Assembly: GCA_963795775.1 (NCBI GenBank)
Contig: CAWCJL010000002.1
Span: forward strand, 558,001 to 622,000
Length of the DNA stretch: 64,000 nucleotides
DNA from: CAWCJL01 sp963795775
GTDB taxonomy: Bacteria; Acidobacteriota; Terriglobia; Terriglobales; Acidobacteriaceae
Direction of reading: 5' to 3'
In this document: piece after piece, positions 19,117-27,607 of the stretch
How positions within the stretch are numbered: the stretch's first letter is position 1
How the letters are laid out: the number at the start of each line of letters is the position of its first letter
Made by a program: the position numbers and the translations under genes
Notes under the pieces: generated by a model
Database searches by the model: none
Told to the model about the DNA's origin: nothing
What the model saw: the letters and a program-made list of their open reading frames with translations, nothing else

Positions 19117-20055
19117 CTAGACCCCTGTCCCCACCTGGAGACTGCTCTCGGTGGCGACGCCCCAGGCCATGCGGGGTGTATTGTGCGCGATGCCGTAGCG
19201 GCCGTCCGGCCCGAGCAGGATGATGCCTCCGTGGCCCCCGAGACGCTGGAAGAGATAAGCGATGGCGGCCTGCGCAGCGGCGTCGGGAGCATCGCCGTGG
19301 CCCACCCGGTCAACCGCCCACTTGCCCAGGACCAGCTTCATAATGGGCTCGCCCCACCCGGTAAGAGAGACGGCGGCGGTGTGGTTATCCGCATAGCAGC
19401 CGCAGCCAATCAGAGAGGAGTCGCCGACGCGCCCAGGGGCCTTGTTCAGCGTGCCACCAGTGGAAGTGGCGGCGGCGAGCCGGCCGTCGCTGTCCAGCGC
19501 CACCGCGCCTACGGTGTCATGGGACTGTAAGGCAGCTTCCGCGGCACGCTCGCCGGAGAACGTCTGGTCCGGCAGCCCGGCGCGCTCGTTTGCCTGGGCT
19601 TCGGCCAGGCGGTCGCGTTCGCGCGGCAGCACCAGTTCCGCGTTGTCGATCAGCGGCATGCCATGGGCAGCGGCGAAACTTTCCGCATCGCGCCCGACGA
19701 AATAGACATGAGGACTGAGATCGAGCACCAGGCGGGCGGCATGGATGGGGTGGAGAAGGCGCTCGACACAGGCCACGCCACCGGCGCGCAGGGTGGCGCC
19801 ATCCATGAGCAGAGCGTCGAGCTGCACGCGCCCGTCGCGGGTAAGGAAGCTGCCACGGCCAGCGTCAAAGGTCTCATCGTCTTCGAGCACGGCGACCGCG
19901 GCCTCGACTGCATCCACTGCGGAGGCGCCGCGCGCAAGAAGCGCATACCCGGATTCGAGTGCCCGGTGCACGCCGGCGGTGTGAGCCGCGAGCGCTTCAT
20001 CGGGAATGGCCCAGGCGCCACCGTGGACGAGGAGGACGGGGTGTCGTTTGGTCAT
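19117..20055 (-). CDS. Isoaspartyl peptidase/L-asparaginase (Ntn hydrolase)
   Basis: A 312-residue plant-type asparaginase. MTKRHPVLLVHGGAW is the canonical N-terminus, so ATG 20055 is preferred to an upstream TTG at 20070. The precursor is expected to autocleave before the Thr of HDTVGAVALD, making alpha and beta subunits; substrate-site pieces TSTGGTLNKAPGRVGDS and GCGCYADN follow. It removes beta-aspartyl residues from damaged proteins or hydrolyses asparagine. No signal peptide. It is the first gene of a pair with maf, five bases apart. Confidence 0.93.
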   Translation of the reverse strand: MTKRHPVLLVHGGAWAIPDEALAAHTAGVHRALESGYALLARGASAVDAVEAAVAVLEDDETFDAGRGSFLTRDGRVQLDALLMDGATLRAGGVACVERLLHPIHAARLVLDLSPHVYFVGRDAESFAAAHGMPLIDNAELVLPRERDRLAEAQANERAGLPDQTFSGERAAEAALQSHDTVGAVALDSDGRLAAATSTGGTLNKAPGRVGDSSLIGCGCYADNHTAAVSLTGWGEPIMKLVLGKWAVDRVGHGDAPDAAAQAAIAYLFQRLGGHGGIILLGPDGRYGIAHNTPRMAWGVATESSLQVGTGV

Positions 20056-20206
20056 GAGCTTCGGTAGCAAACAGTCGAGTATAGATGAATGCCGGCGTGT
20101 GCTTCCGAGCCGCTCGGAGTTACGTTTTCCACGCGAGCGCCGGGGAAATTGTCGTCCTGAAAGCGAACCTGCGATATATTTGCCGTGATTGCGAGCGTTT
20201 GCGGGT

Positions 20207-21214
20207 ATGCGGATTCACGGAAAATGGTTGTCTTCATTACAGCGCCTCGGCATGGTCTTATTGGCCTGCTGCGGCATGGCGTCCTTGCTCGGCTGTGGGC
20301 TGTCGCTGAACGGCCTTTCGGCGAGCACGGAAGTGGCGCCGCTTGCGGGCGAGGACCTGGTCGGCCCCTGCTTCTATGACCTGCGGATGTTCAGCCCCAA
20401 ACTGCCGGTACGCGGCACGCTGGTGATCTTCGACCGGGGCGACAGTATCGACCTGTTCAACGACATGGACATGCAGGAGATGGCGGAGCAGAACCGGCTC
20501 GCGATGGTGTTTGCTCACGAGTGCAACGCGGCTTCGTACGGCGATATCCAGGACGACGGAGCGAAGGGACCGGCACGTGCCCTGTTTGCCGCGCTCACGC
20601 AATTCGGACAGAAGTCCGGGCATCCGGAACTGGGTACCAGCAATGTGATCCTTTACGGGTTTTCCGCAGCTGCGGTGCTCTCAGCCACGACGACGCACCT
20701 GATGCCGGATCGCGTGATCGGCAGCATTGAATACGCGATGGGATCGGCGTTTCTGGACGTGACGACGCTTAGCATACCGGCGCAGGCGCTACGCGTGCCT
20801 ACGCTGGTGATCTCGAACGGGAAAGACGAGTCTGCCGGTACACAACGCAACCTGGATTATTTCGAGAAGGGCCGCAGTGCCGGCGCCATCTGGGCGTATG
20901 GCGTGCAGAAGGATGCAGGGCACTGCTGCAACCTTTCCACCCGGCGATTGATCATCCCGTGGATTGAGGGGATTCTGCAACTGCGGACACCGGCGGTGAC
21001 GACCGGGGGAGCGGCGCTGCCCCAGAATGCCGGCGCTGTGGGCAGCTTTGTCTGCTCGCCGGACGGGACGGTGGACGCGCTGGGAGATGAAGACTGCAAG
21101 TTCTCCTATGCGGCGCTCGTGACCCCATCCGCAGCACGGCAGACGGCGTGGTTCCCGGACCAGCGAACAGCGAACGCGTGGGTGCGGTGGGTAACGAATA
21201 ACTCGACTAACTAG
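20207..21214 (+). CDS. Lipoprotein alpha/beta-hydrolase of unknown substrate
   Basis: About 335 residues; the ATG at 20207 gives a basic n-region, hydrophobic core and lipobox SLLGC, suggesting an outer- or inner-membrane lipoprotein, although no good ribosome site is seen. The alpha/beta-hydrolase fold is indicated by VILYGFSAAAVLSA (nucleophile Ser), ISNGKDESAGT (acid) and KDAGHCCN (His), placed in the expected order. The segment from about 255 onwards has three Cys residues and no recognised domain. Relatives act as esterases or depolymerases, but the substrate is unknown. Divergent from the isoaspartyl peptidase operon. Confidence 0.7.
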   Translation: MRIHGKWLSSLQRLGMVLLACCGMASLLGCGLSLNGLSASTEVAPLAGEDLVGPCFYDLRMFSPKLPVRGTLVIFDRGDSIDLFNDMDMQEMAEQNRLAMVFAHECNAASYGDIQDDGAKGPARALFAALTQFGQKSGHPELGTSNVILYGFSAAAVLSATTTHLMPDRVIGSIEYAMGSAFLDVTTLSIPAQALRVPTLVISNGKDESAGTQRNLDYFEKGRSAGAIWAYGVQKDAGHCCNLSTRRLIIPWIEGILQLRTPAVTTGGAALPQNAGAVGSFVCSPDGTVDALGDEDCKFSYAALVTPSAARQTAWFPDQRTANAWVRWVTNNSTN

Positions 21215-21343
21215 CCTCAACTCGAGTCAGAATCCCCGGGATCGAGATAACGATCTCTACAACGTGTAGATTTGCGGAAATTACTATCGCCGTGCGGAGG
21301 GCGTGGACGGAGATCGCGGCAGAGGCGCGCAGCGCGGAAACAA

Positions 21344-21374
21344 AACTCCCCGGCGAAATGTCTGCCGGGGAGTT
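21344..21374 (-). terminator. Intrinsic terminator of the third Oar-like receptor
   Basis: A perfect 11-bp stem, AACTCCCCGGC at 21344-21354 and its complement at 21364-21374, with a 9-base loop. Read on the minus strand it is followed by TTTTGTTT and lies 35 bases beyond the receptor stop at 21409. Confidence 0.8.
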
Positions 21375-21408
21375 GGGATATCCGATGACTCGATAGTGCG
21401 GAGCGTGA

Positions 21409-24400
21409 TCAGAAAGTGTACTTCAGCATCATCTCGATAATGCGCCGTCCCACCTTGTAATCGGCGAATCCAAAGCGTGAGGCCGGATCGTATCTCGCCG
21501 TCTGGATGGTACCGGCTGGAGTGGTGTCCGATAGATTCAACTGGTACTCGTTGCCGAAGTTGCTCGTGAAGCTGGTGAGCGGGTGGTTGATGAAGTTGAA
21601 GGCGGAGAAGCGCAGAACGATGTTCTGTTCGTGCGGGAGCGAAATGGCTTTCTGCGCACTGAGATCGGAATCGAAGTACGCAGGGCCGTGAAGATAAGGG
21701 AAGATAGCCTGTCCGTTCTGCCCGATGTTCGGCAGCGCGAAGCAGCTTCCGTTGATGAATTGACTGCTGGCCAGGCCCGATCGCGGACTGCAGGTGAGCC
21801 GGGGCTGCAGGTTCACGTCCGGGGTGCCGAGAAAGGTCTTGTTATCCACGTTGAGCTGATTGGGACCGCTGGGCCCGACGTGTCCGCTGAGCGCGAAGCC
21901 CGGGTTGCCATTGGTTGCCTGCAGGTTAGGACCGCTCTGGAAGGTACTGATGCCGGAAAGCTCCCAACCATTCGCAAACCCGCCAAGAATGCGGTTCTGG
22001 ACGGGGCGGCCCACCATGAAGGTATAGGTCGCGTTGAAGATATGCGTGCGGTCGTAAGACTCCGGGCCGTAGTTCAGGTATAGGTTGAACGGATCGACGG
22101 GATTGCCGTTACTGTAACCGCCGAAGATACCAAGGGCTTTGCCGAAGGTGTAGTTCGCGCTGAAGAGGACGCGCCCGGCCTGGCGCGAGGCCGCCACCTG
22201 CAGCGCGTTGTAGTTGGAATAGAGCGTGTGTTTCGGAACCAGGATGGATCCGTAGTTGGTGGCCGGCGTGTAATACGGGCGGTACTGATTGATGGTGTTC
22301 GTCGGAGCGTTGTCGATGCTGTTAGGACCGGTGAGGGTCAGCACCGCTCCAGTGACCGGATTCGGCCGATAGAGGGCGCCGATGGGCAGCGAGTTCACGT
22401 TGTCGAGGTTCACCGTTCCGCTGTTGCTGCCATTGTTAAGAATGAAGCGGCTGTTGTTACCGACATAGCCGATCAGGGCGTTGATCTTACCTGGAAGCGC
22501 CTGGTTGATGGTGAAGCTATAGGTATCTGTAAGTGGCTGCTGATTATCGCCCGGCGTCAGTCCGTAGGTGCTTCCGTTCAGGGCGCCAGCGGTATTCGGC
22601 AGGTTTTGCAGGCTGACGGCACGCAGCGAAGTCCCGCCACTGCCGGCGATGGTGGTGCTGCGTAGGTCTTCGGTTGCGGTCACGGCGTTGGAGGCGTCGT
22701 TCCAGGAATCGTGCGTGCGGTATTCGCCAAAGCCACCGCGCAGCACCGTGGTGCCCTTGCCCGAGATATCCCAGGCAAAGCCGAGGCGCGGTTCCACAAA
22801 GGCCCACTCCGATGCGGTGCCGGAGAGGGGCAGCCTGGGGTTCAGGCTGTGCCAGACGAAGCCCGGCTGGGGCAGGCTGGTGTTGGCGAGGGTGGAAGGA
22901 TCAAAGACTGCGACACCCTGCCCGTGTGCATCGTTCCAGAGCCCGAGGTGCTCGAAACGCAGGCCGATGTTGATGGTAAGCCTGGGCACTACTTTCCAGG
23001 AATCGGTAGCAAACCAGTCCACGTTCCAGAAGTAGAGATTGGTATCGGGAAGTATGTTCTGCTGGCTGAAGGTCCCGGTATAGCCTTCGTAGTTATTTGC
23101 GGCGTAGTTCTCGGAAAGGGTGGCGTGCGTTCCGTCCACGTCTGTGATGGGATTCGGCTTTCCGATGGTGCTGGTCTGCATGTAGTACTGCTGCAGCACG
23201 CCGTTGGTGGTGCCAAAGGGGATGCGCTGGTTGTTGGTGACGCGCTCTATATAGGTGCCAAAGACAGCGGTGTGATTGCCCCAAGTCTTGGTAAGGTTAT
23301 CGCCGCCGACGGGGTCGAACTTATGGGCGAAGATAGAGCCGTACGAAGTATCGGGAAAGAGCCCGAGCGGCAAGCCGCACCCGGTGCAGTAGGTTTGGAA
23401 CTGCGGGATTTCGGTGCTGCCGTTCTGTGAGTAGGCCCCTTTATAGGGATAGCCGAGGGTGGCAGCGTTGAGCGCGGACTGGTTGCCGGCGGCGAAGCCC
23501 TGGTTGAGATAGGAGAAGGAGCCAAAGAGCTCGTTGGTCATGGTGGGAGAAAGCACAGAGGTAAGAGCCGCCGCGGCGCTTTCCGAGTTGATGGTGCTGA
23601 GCAGGCCACCGGGCGTATTGAGCTGCCCGGGCGAGTAGTAGGGCACCTCGGGCACGCCGGAGGCACCGCGCTCCACACTGTAGCGGCCGAAGAGTTTGTT
23701 GCGATCCGAGATAGCGAGATCGACACGACCGATCGCCTGCCAGAGATCGTTGTTAATAAGGTTCGTCTGCACCCAGTTGTATTGCCCGGCGGCGTTGGTC
23801 GGTACATTGGGCAGCGGCATGACTTTATAAAGCGCCTGGAAGCCGGGATCGCGGAACTGTACGGGAATCTGGCCATTCACGATGGCCGAGCCGTCCGGCG
23901 CGATGGTGGGCACAGTGCTCACGTTAGTGAAGCTGGAGTTGGTGGCCAGCGGCCCCAGGTACTGGGCAAGCTGCGCGCTGCTGAAGTCGCCGTTGCGCAT
24001 GCCCGCCGTGGGCACGAGCGCGTGCACAATGGCTCCCGAGGAGCTGCCGTAGGCGTAGATATTGCGCTGCGCATAGTCTTCTGCGCCGGCAAAGAATGTG
24101 AGCTTGCGGTTGTGGTTGAACTTGGTTCCGGGAATGAGAACAGGGCCGCCAATGGCGATGCCAGGGTAGATTTCGCGATCCGGCGCCTTCTGCTGTCCTG
24201 TGGCGCCGGACAGCCAGTCCGTGGAATCAAGCTGGTACGTTCTGGCGTAGGTGTAAAGCTGGCCGTGGAAGTTGTTTCCGCCCGCGGTGGTAACGGCATT
24301 GACGACTACCGGGCCGTTGGCGACGTCTGCACCGAAGTTAGACACCTGCACCTTCACTTCGGAGACCTGGTCATAGTTCACGTTCTGAATAGCGGCGCCG

Positions 24401-25080
24401 TAATTCCCGGGGTCGGTGATATTTGCACCGTCGAGCTTGAGGCTCACACCGCTTAGCGGATTGCCGTTGGCGGCGTAGTTGCCCAGCGCGCCATTCACGT
24501 TAACTTGCGAGGGGTCGTAAGCAGAGTTGCTGACGCCTTGGTTGGCGATAGCAAAGCCGGGGAGGGTTTTGAACAACTCCGTGACATCGCGGCCTTCTAC
24601 GGAGAGGTGCTTGATCTCCTCGGCAGTGATGAGGTCGCTGCGCTCTCCCGTATCGAGCGGAATGTTCTGGGTCGCTTCCACCGTGACGGTTTCGGCGGCG
24701 CTTCCCGCCTTCAACGCGGAGGGCGGAAGGCTCCGGCTATCGCCAGGATCGAGGTGAACACCGGAGACCGTGAACTGCTGGAAGCCCGGTGCGGAGATCT
24801 GCACGGTGTAGTTGCCGGAGGGGAGTCCGGCGAAGTTGAAGAGACCCGTATCGTTGCTGTTGGCGGTACGGGTGTCTTTATTGATGTCATTGATCAGCGT
24901 CACTGTGGCATTTGGGATGACCGCGCCAGACGCATCCGTCACTGTGCCAGAAATCCGGGCATTGCTGACCTGAGCGTACCCGGGAACGGCGAGCAGGATC
25001 GCCGCGGGCGGAGTCAGCAACAACACGGAAAGCGTGCGTTTCCGAAGAAACGCGCCCATTCGCTTCTGTTTCGTATTCAT
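21409..25080 (-). CDS. Oar-like TonB-dependent receptor
   Basis: A 1223-residue receptor. I chose ATG 25080 (MNTKQKRMGAFLRKRTLS) since it begins a signal peptide ending near VPGYAQ and has CCGGAG upstream; an ATG at 25206 would add an unlikely extension. After the signal comes a carboxypeptidase-regulatory-like domain (ISGTVTDASGAVIPNATVTL to about residue 120). The plug has LSVEGRDVTELFKTLPG and FGADVANGPVVVNAVTTAGG, then a very large barrel ending VGRRIIEMMLKYTF. It lies downstream of the GH3 gene in the same direction (135-base gap), consistent with a glycan-use locus, but the substrate is not shown. Confidence 0.92.
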   Translation of the reverse strand: MNTKQKRMGAFLRKRTLSVLLLTPPAAILLAVPGYAQVSNARISGTVTDASGAVIPNATVTLINDINKDTRTANSNDTGLFNFAGLPSGNYTVQISAPGFQQFTVSGVHLDPGDSRSLPPSALKAGSAAETVTVEATQNIPLDTGERSDLITAEEIKHLSVEGRDVTELFKTLPGFAIANQGVSNSAYDPSQVNVNGALGNYAANGNPLSGVSLKLDGANITDPGNYGAAIQNVNYDQVSEVKVQVSNFGADVANGPVVVNAVTTAGGNNFHGQLYTYARTYQLDSTDWLSGATGQQKAPDREIYPGIAIGGPVLIPGTKFNHNRKLTFFAGAEDYAQRNIYAYGSSSGAIVHALVPTAGMRNGDFSSAQLAQYLGPLATNSSFTNVSTVPTIAPDGSAIVNGQIPVQFRDPGFQALYKVMPLPNVPTNAAGQYNWVQTNLINNDLWQAIGRVDLAISDRNKLFGRYSVERGASGVPEVPYYSPGQLNTPGGLLSTINSESAAAALTSVLSPTMTNELFGSFSYLNQGFAAGNQSALNAATLGYPYKGAYSQNGSTEIPQFQTYCTGCGLPLGLFPDTSYGSIFAHKFDPVGGDNLTKTWGNHTAVFGTYIERVTNNQRIPFGTTNGVLQQYYMQTSTIGKPNPITDVDGTHATLSENYAANNYEGYTGTFSQQNILPDTNLYFWNVDWFATDSWKVVPRLTINIGLRFEHLGLWNDAHGQGVAVFDPSTLANTSLPQPGFVWHSLNPRLPLSGTASEWAFVEPRLGFAWDISGKGTTVLRGGFGEYRTHDSWNDASNAVTATEDLRSTTIAGSGGTSLRAVSLQNLPNTAGALNGSTYGLTPGDNQQPLTDTYSFTINQALPGKINALIGYVGNNSRFILNNGSNSGTVNLDNVNSLPIGALYRPNPVTGAVLTLTGPNSIDNAPTNTINQYRPYYTPATNYGSILVPKHTLYSNYNALQVAASRQAGRVLFSANYTFGKALGIFGGYSNGNPVDPFNLYLNYGPESYDRTHIFNATYTFMVGRPVQNRILGGFANGWELSGISTFQSGPNLQATNGNPGFALSGHVGPSGPNQLNVDNKTFLGTPDVNLQPRLTCSPRSGLASSQFINGSCFALPNIGQNGQAIFPYLHGPAYFDSDLSAQKAISLPHEQNIVLRFSAFNFINHPLTSFTSNFGNEYQLNLSDTTPAGTIQTARYDPASRFGFADYKVGRRIIEMMLKYTF

Positions 25081-25215
25081 GGGAACAACACTCCGGGGTG
25101 GGCGCTGGGATCGGGCGTCCAGCGACATCGTGGTATACGCGTTCCGCCTTTGGTAAAGCGGTTTATCGATGTATCGGTATGATGCGGAAAGACAGCGGAA
25201 AGGCAACCGGCGCGG

Positions 25216-27411
25216 CTACGGCTTTACCGGGATTTCCTTCTCGATCCGGATGTCGTCGGAGGCGGCGCCGACGCGCAAGCGAACGGTATCCGCTTCGAGT
25301 ACAAAGCGATGCTGCGCGTCGTCCCAGTAGCGCAGGTCCTCCGGGTTGAGAGGGAGTGTAACCGTGCGAGTTTGCCCTGGTTGCAGATTTACCCGGACAA
25401 AACTCTTCAGTTCCTCGGCCGGACGCGCGACCTTCGAGCCTTCGTGTGCGACGTAGAGCTGCACGACCTCATCACCGGCCAGCTTGCCCGTGTTTTTCAG
25501 GTCAACGGATACGGAGAGCGGCTTGCCGGATTGGATCGCAGGTTCGCTGGCGCGCAGGCCGGAGTAGGCAAAGGTGGTGTAGCTGAGGCCGCGGCCGAAG
25601 GCATAGAGCGGCTTCTGGCGAAGATACATGTAGGTGCGACCGTTGCGTATGTTGTAGTCCATCATGGGGGGCAGATCGCTCTCGGAGCGCACCCAGGTCT
25701 GAGTGAGCCGGCCCGCGGGGTTGTAATCGCCAAAGAGGACGTCGGCCAGGCCGTCGCCCTCCTCCTCGCTGTTGTGGGTCATCTCAAGGATCGCGGGCAC
25801 ATGCTCGGCGGTCCAGTTGATGGTGTAGGGAAAGCTCGCATTCATGACTACGACGGTTCTGGGGTTAGCGGCGAAGAGCTGCCGGATGAGGTCCTCCTGC
25901 TCCAGCGCGATGCTGCGGCGGTCGATGGCTTCCTTCCCATCGCTGGGGAGCGGGCACTGGTTCCAACCGGCGCCGCAGGTGGGATTATTGCCGACCACCG
26001 CGATGACGATATCGGAGCTGTGCGCGAGTTTGGTCGCGGCGGCCGGGTCGTCGCCCTTGGCGAAGCTGACGGTCACGCCGGCTCCTACGCGCTTGCGGAT
26101 CCCTTCCAGCGGACTGACGGAATAGGGCGGCGTGCCGCTGTACCAGTCCAGCAGCACCTGATCGGCATACGGTCCGATGACCGCGATGGACTTGAGCGCT
26201 TTCGCGTCGAGGGGAAGTGTGTGCGCGTCGTTTTTTAACAGCACGATGGATTCGTCGGTCGCCTTACGCGCGAGGGATTTGTGCTCGGGCCAGTTCCACG
26301 GATCTCCGTCGCTGGCTCGCGGGTCCTCCGCAGCGCCGATGGCAGCATAGGGATTGCCCTGCTTCGGATCGAGCATGCCGAGGCGGATCATGACCCGGAA
26401 AACGCCTTTCAGGTTTTCATTGATCTCCGCATCGGAGATGAGCTTGTGGCTGTAGGCCTCGCGCACCGGGTCCTGGTACTTATCGAGGAACTGGTTGATG
26501 CCGGCGTGGATGGCTCCGGCGGCTGCGTGACTCATGTCCGGGTAATACTTATGCAGCGTGACCATGTTGGTGAGCGCGCCGGCATCGGTGCAGATAATGC
26601 CATTGAATCCCCAATCTTTCATGACAACATTCTTCAGCACCGGCTGAGCCGCCATAGGTATGCCGTTCCACGCGTTATAGGCCGTCATGAATGCATTGCT
26701 GTGTCCCTGCTCGATGCCCATGCGAAAGGGGACGGAGTAGTACTCGAAGAAGAGCCGGTCGTCGAAGTTGGACGACGAGCCACCGCGGCCGTTCTCATTA
26801 CTATTGGCGAGGAAGTGCTTCATCAGCGATGCGGTTTGCCAGTACCTGGGATCGGGACCCTGCAGTCCCTCGACGAAGCCAACGGTCAGTTTGCCGACGA
26901 GAAAGGGGTCTTCCCCATAGGATTCCTCGCTGCGGCCCCAGCGCGGGTCGCGGCTCAGGTCCGCATTCGGCGCGCGCACCACGAGACCGCCGCGGCCATA
27001 CTTCTGGTAGGCGTAGCGGGTTTCATAGCCTTCAACAGCGGCGACCTGCTTCAGAAGCGCCGGATCCCAGGTCTGCCCCAAACCGCGCGCCTGGGGAAAC
27101 TGTGTGGTCGGCATGACCGGAAGACGCTCGCCTGCGGCATTCTTGCCTTCCCAGTGCCCGGGGCCGCCGAGCGCGAGCCCGTGCAACCCTTCGACGTGGC
27201 CGGTTCCCTGGATGCCCAGCCTGGGAACGGATGGGTCGGTACCCAGGCAGTGGATCTTCTCATCCAGAGTGAGTCGCGAGACGATGTCGGTGACGCGCTG
27301 CTCCACCGGAAGGTTCGGATCCTGGAACGGATACTGTGCCTGCGCGAATGTGGGGAGCGCGCAGCCTGCGAGGGTGAAAGCAGCAAGCGGGAGCAGAGCA
27401 AAACGTAGCAT
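25216..27411 (-). CDS. GH3 beta-glucosidase/beta-xylosidase, secreted
   Basis: A 731-residue enzyme. ATG 27411 has GGAGGA upstream and starts a signal peptide with a possible lipobox (TLAGC). The (beta/alpha)8 domain contains SRDPRWGRSEESYGEDP, SLMKHFLANSN and the nucleophile region GIICTDAGAL, whose Asp corresponds to the GH3 nucleophile. The alpha/beta-sandwich domain (LKSIAVIGPYAD, VVGNNPTCGAG) and a C-terminal fibronectin III-like domain (SVDLKNTGKLAGDEVVQLYV) follow. The domain order is the typical three-domain GH3 form. Exo-acting on beta-linked gluco- or xylo-oligosaccharides is inferred; position suggests co-use with the downstream receptor. Confidence 0.92.
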   Translation of the reverse strand: MLRFALLPLAAFTLAGCALPTFAQAQYPFQDPNLPVEQRVTDIVSRLTLDEKIHCLGTDPSVPRLGIQGTGHVEGLHGLALGGPGHWEGKNAAGERLPVMPTTQFPQARGLGQTWDPALLKQVAAVEGYETRYAYQKYGRGGLVVRAPNADLSRDPRWGRSEESYGEDPFLVGKLTVGFVEGLQGPDPRYWQTASLMKHFLANSNENGRGGSSSNFDDRLFFEYYSVPFRMGIEQGHSNAFMTAYNAWNGIPMAAQPVLKNVVMKDWGFNGIICTDAGALTNMVTLHKYYPDMSHAAAGAIHAGINQFLDKYQDPVREAYSHKLISDAEINENLKGVFRVMIRLGMLDPKQGNPYAAIGAAEDPRASDGDPWNWPEHKSLARKATDESIVLLKNDAHTLPLDAKALKSIAVIGPYADQVLLDWYSGTPPYSVSPLEGIRKRVGAGVTVSFAKGDDPAAATKLAHSSDIVIAVVGNNPTCGAGWNQCPLPSDGKEAIDRRSIALEQEDLIRQLFAANPRTVVVMNASFPYTINWTAEHVPAILEMTHNSEEEGDGLADVLFGDYNPAGRLTQTWVRSESDLPPMMDYNIRNGRTYMYLRQKPLYAFGRGLSYTTFAYSGLRASEPAIQSGKPLSVSVDLKNTGKLAGDEVVQLYVAHEGSKVARPAEELKSFVRVNLQPGQTRTVTLPLNPEDLRYWDDAQHRFVLEADTVRLRVGAASDDIRIEKEIPVKP

Positions 27412-27607
27412 GAACAGTCCTCCAGGAGGGAGGACACAATAGCAGGCGAAGGGCTTGCGAGTCCACCGCAGCAAGGTGGCTCCCGGCTGACCTCAAAGGT
27501 GCTCTCCTGGCGGCAACCCCAGATTCCATCTCCGGAGCTTTTCGCGCTATGATTGCTGCCGCAAGGTTCGGTACTCCAGATCACTCACCTGAAAACCGGA
27601 GCCATCC

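Noticed and set aside
26281..27408. 375-codon plus-strand open frame
   Set aside because: Antisense to the GH3 gene; no recognisable motif.
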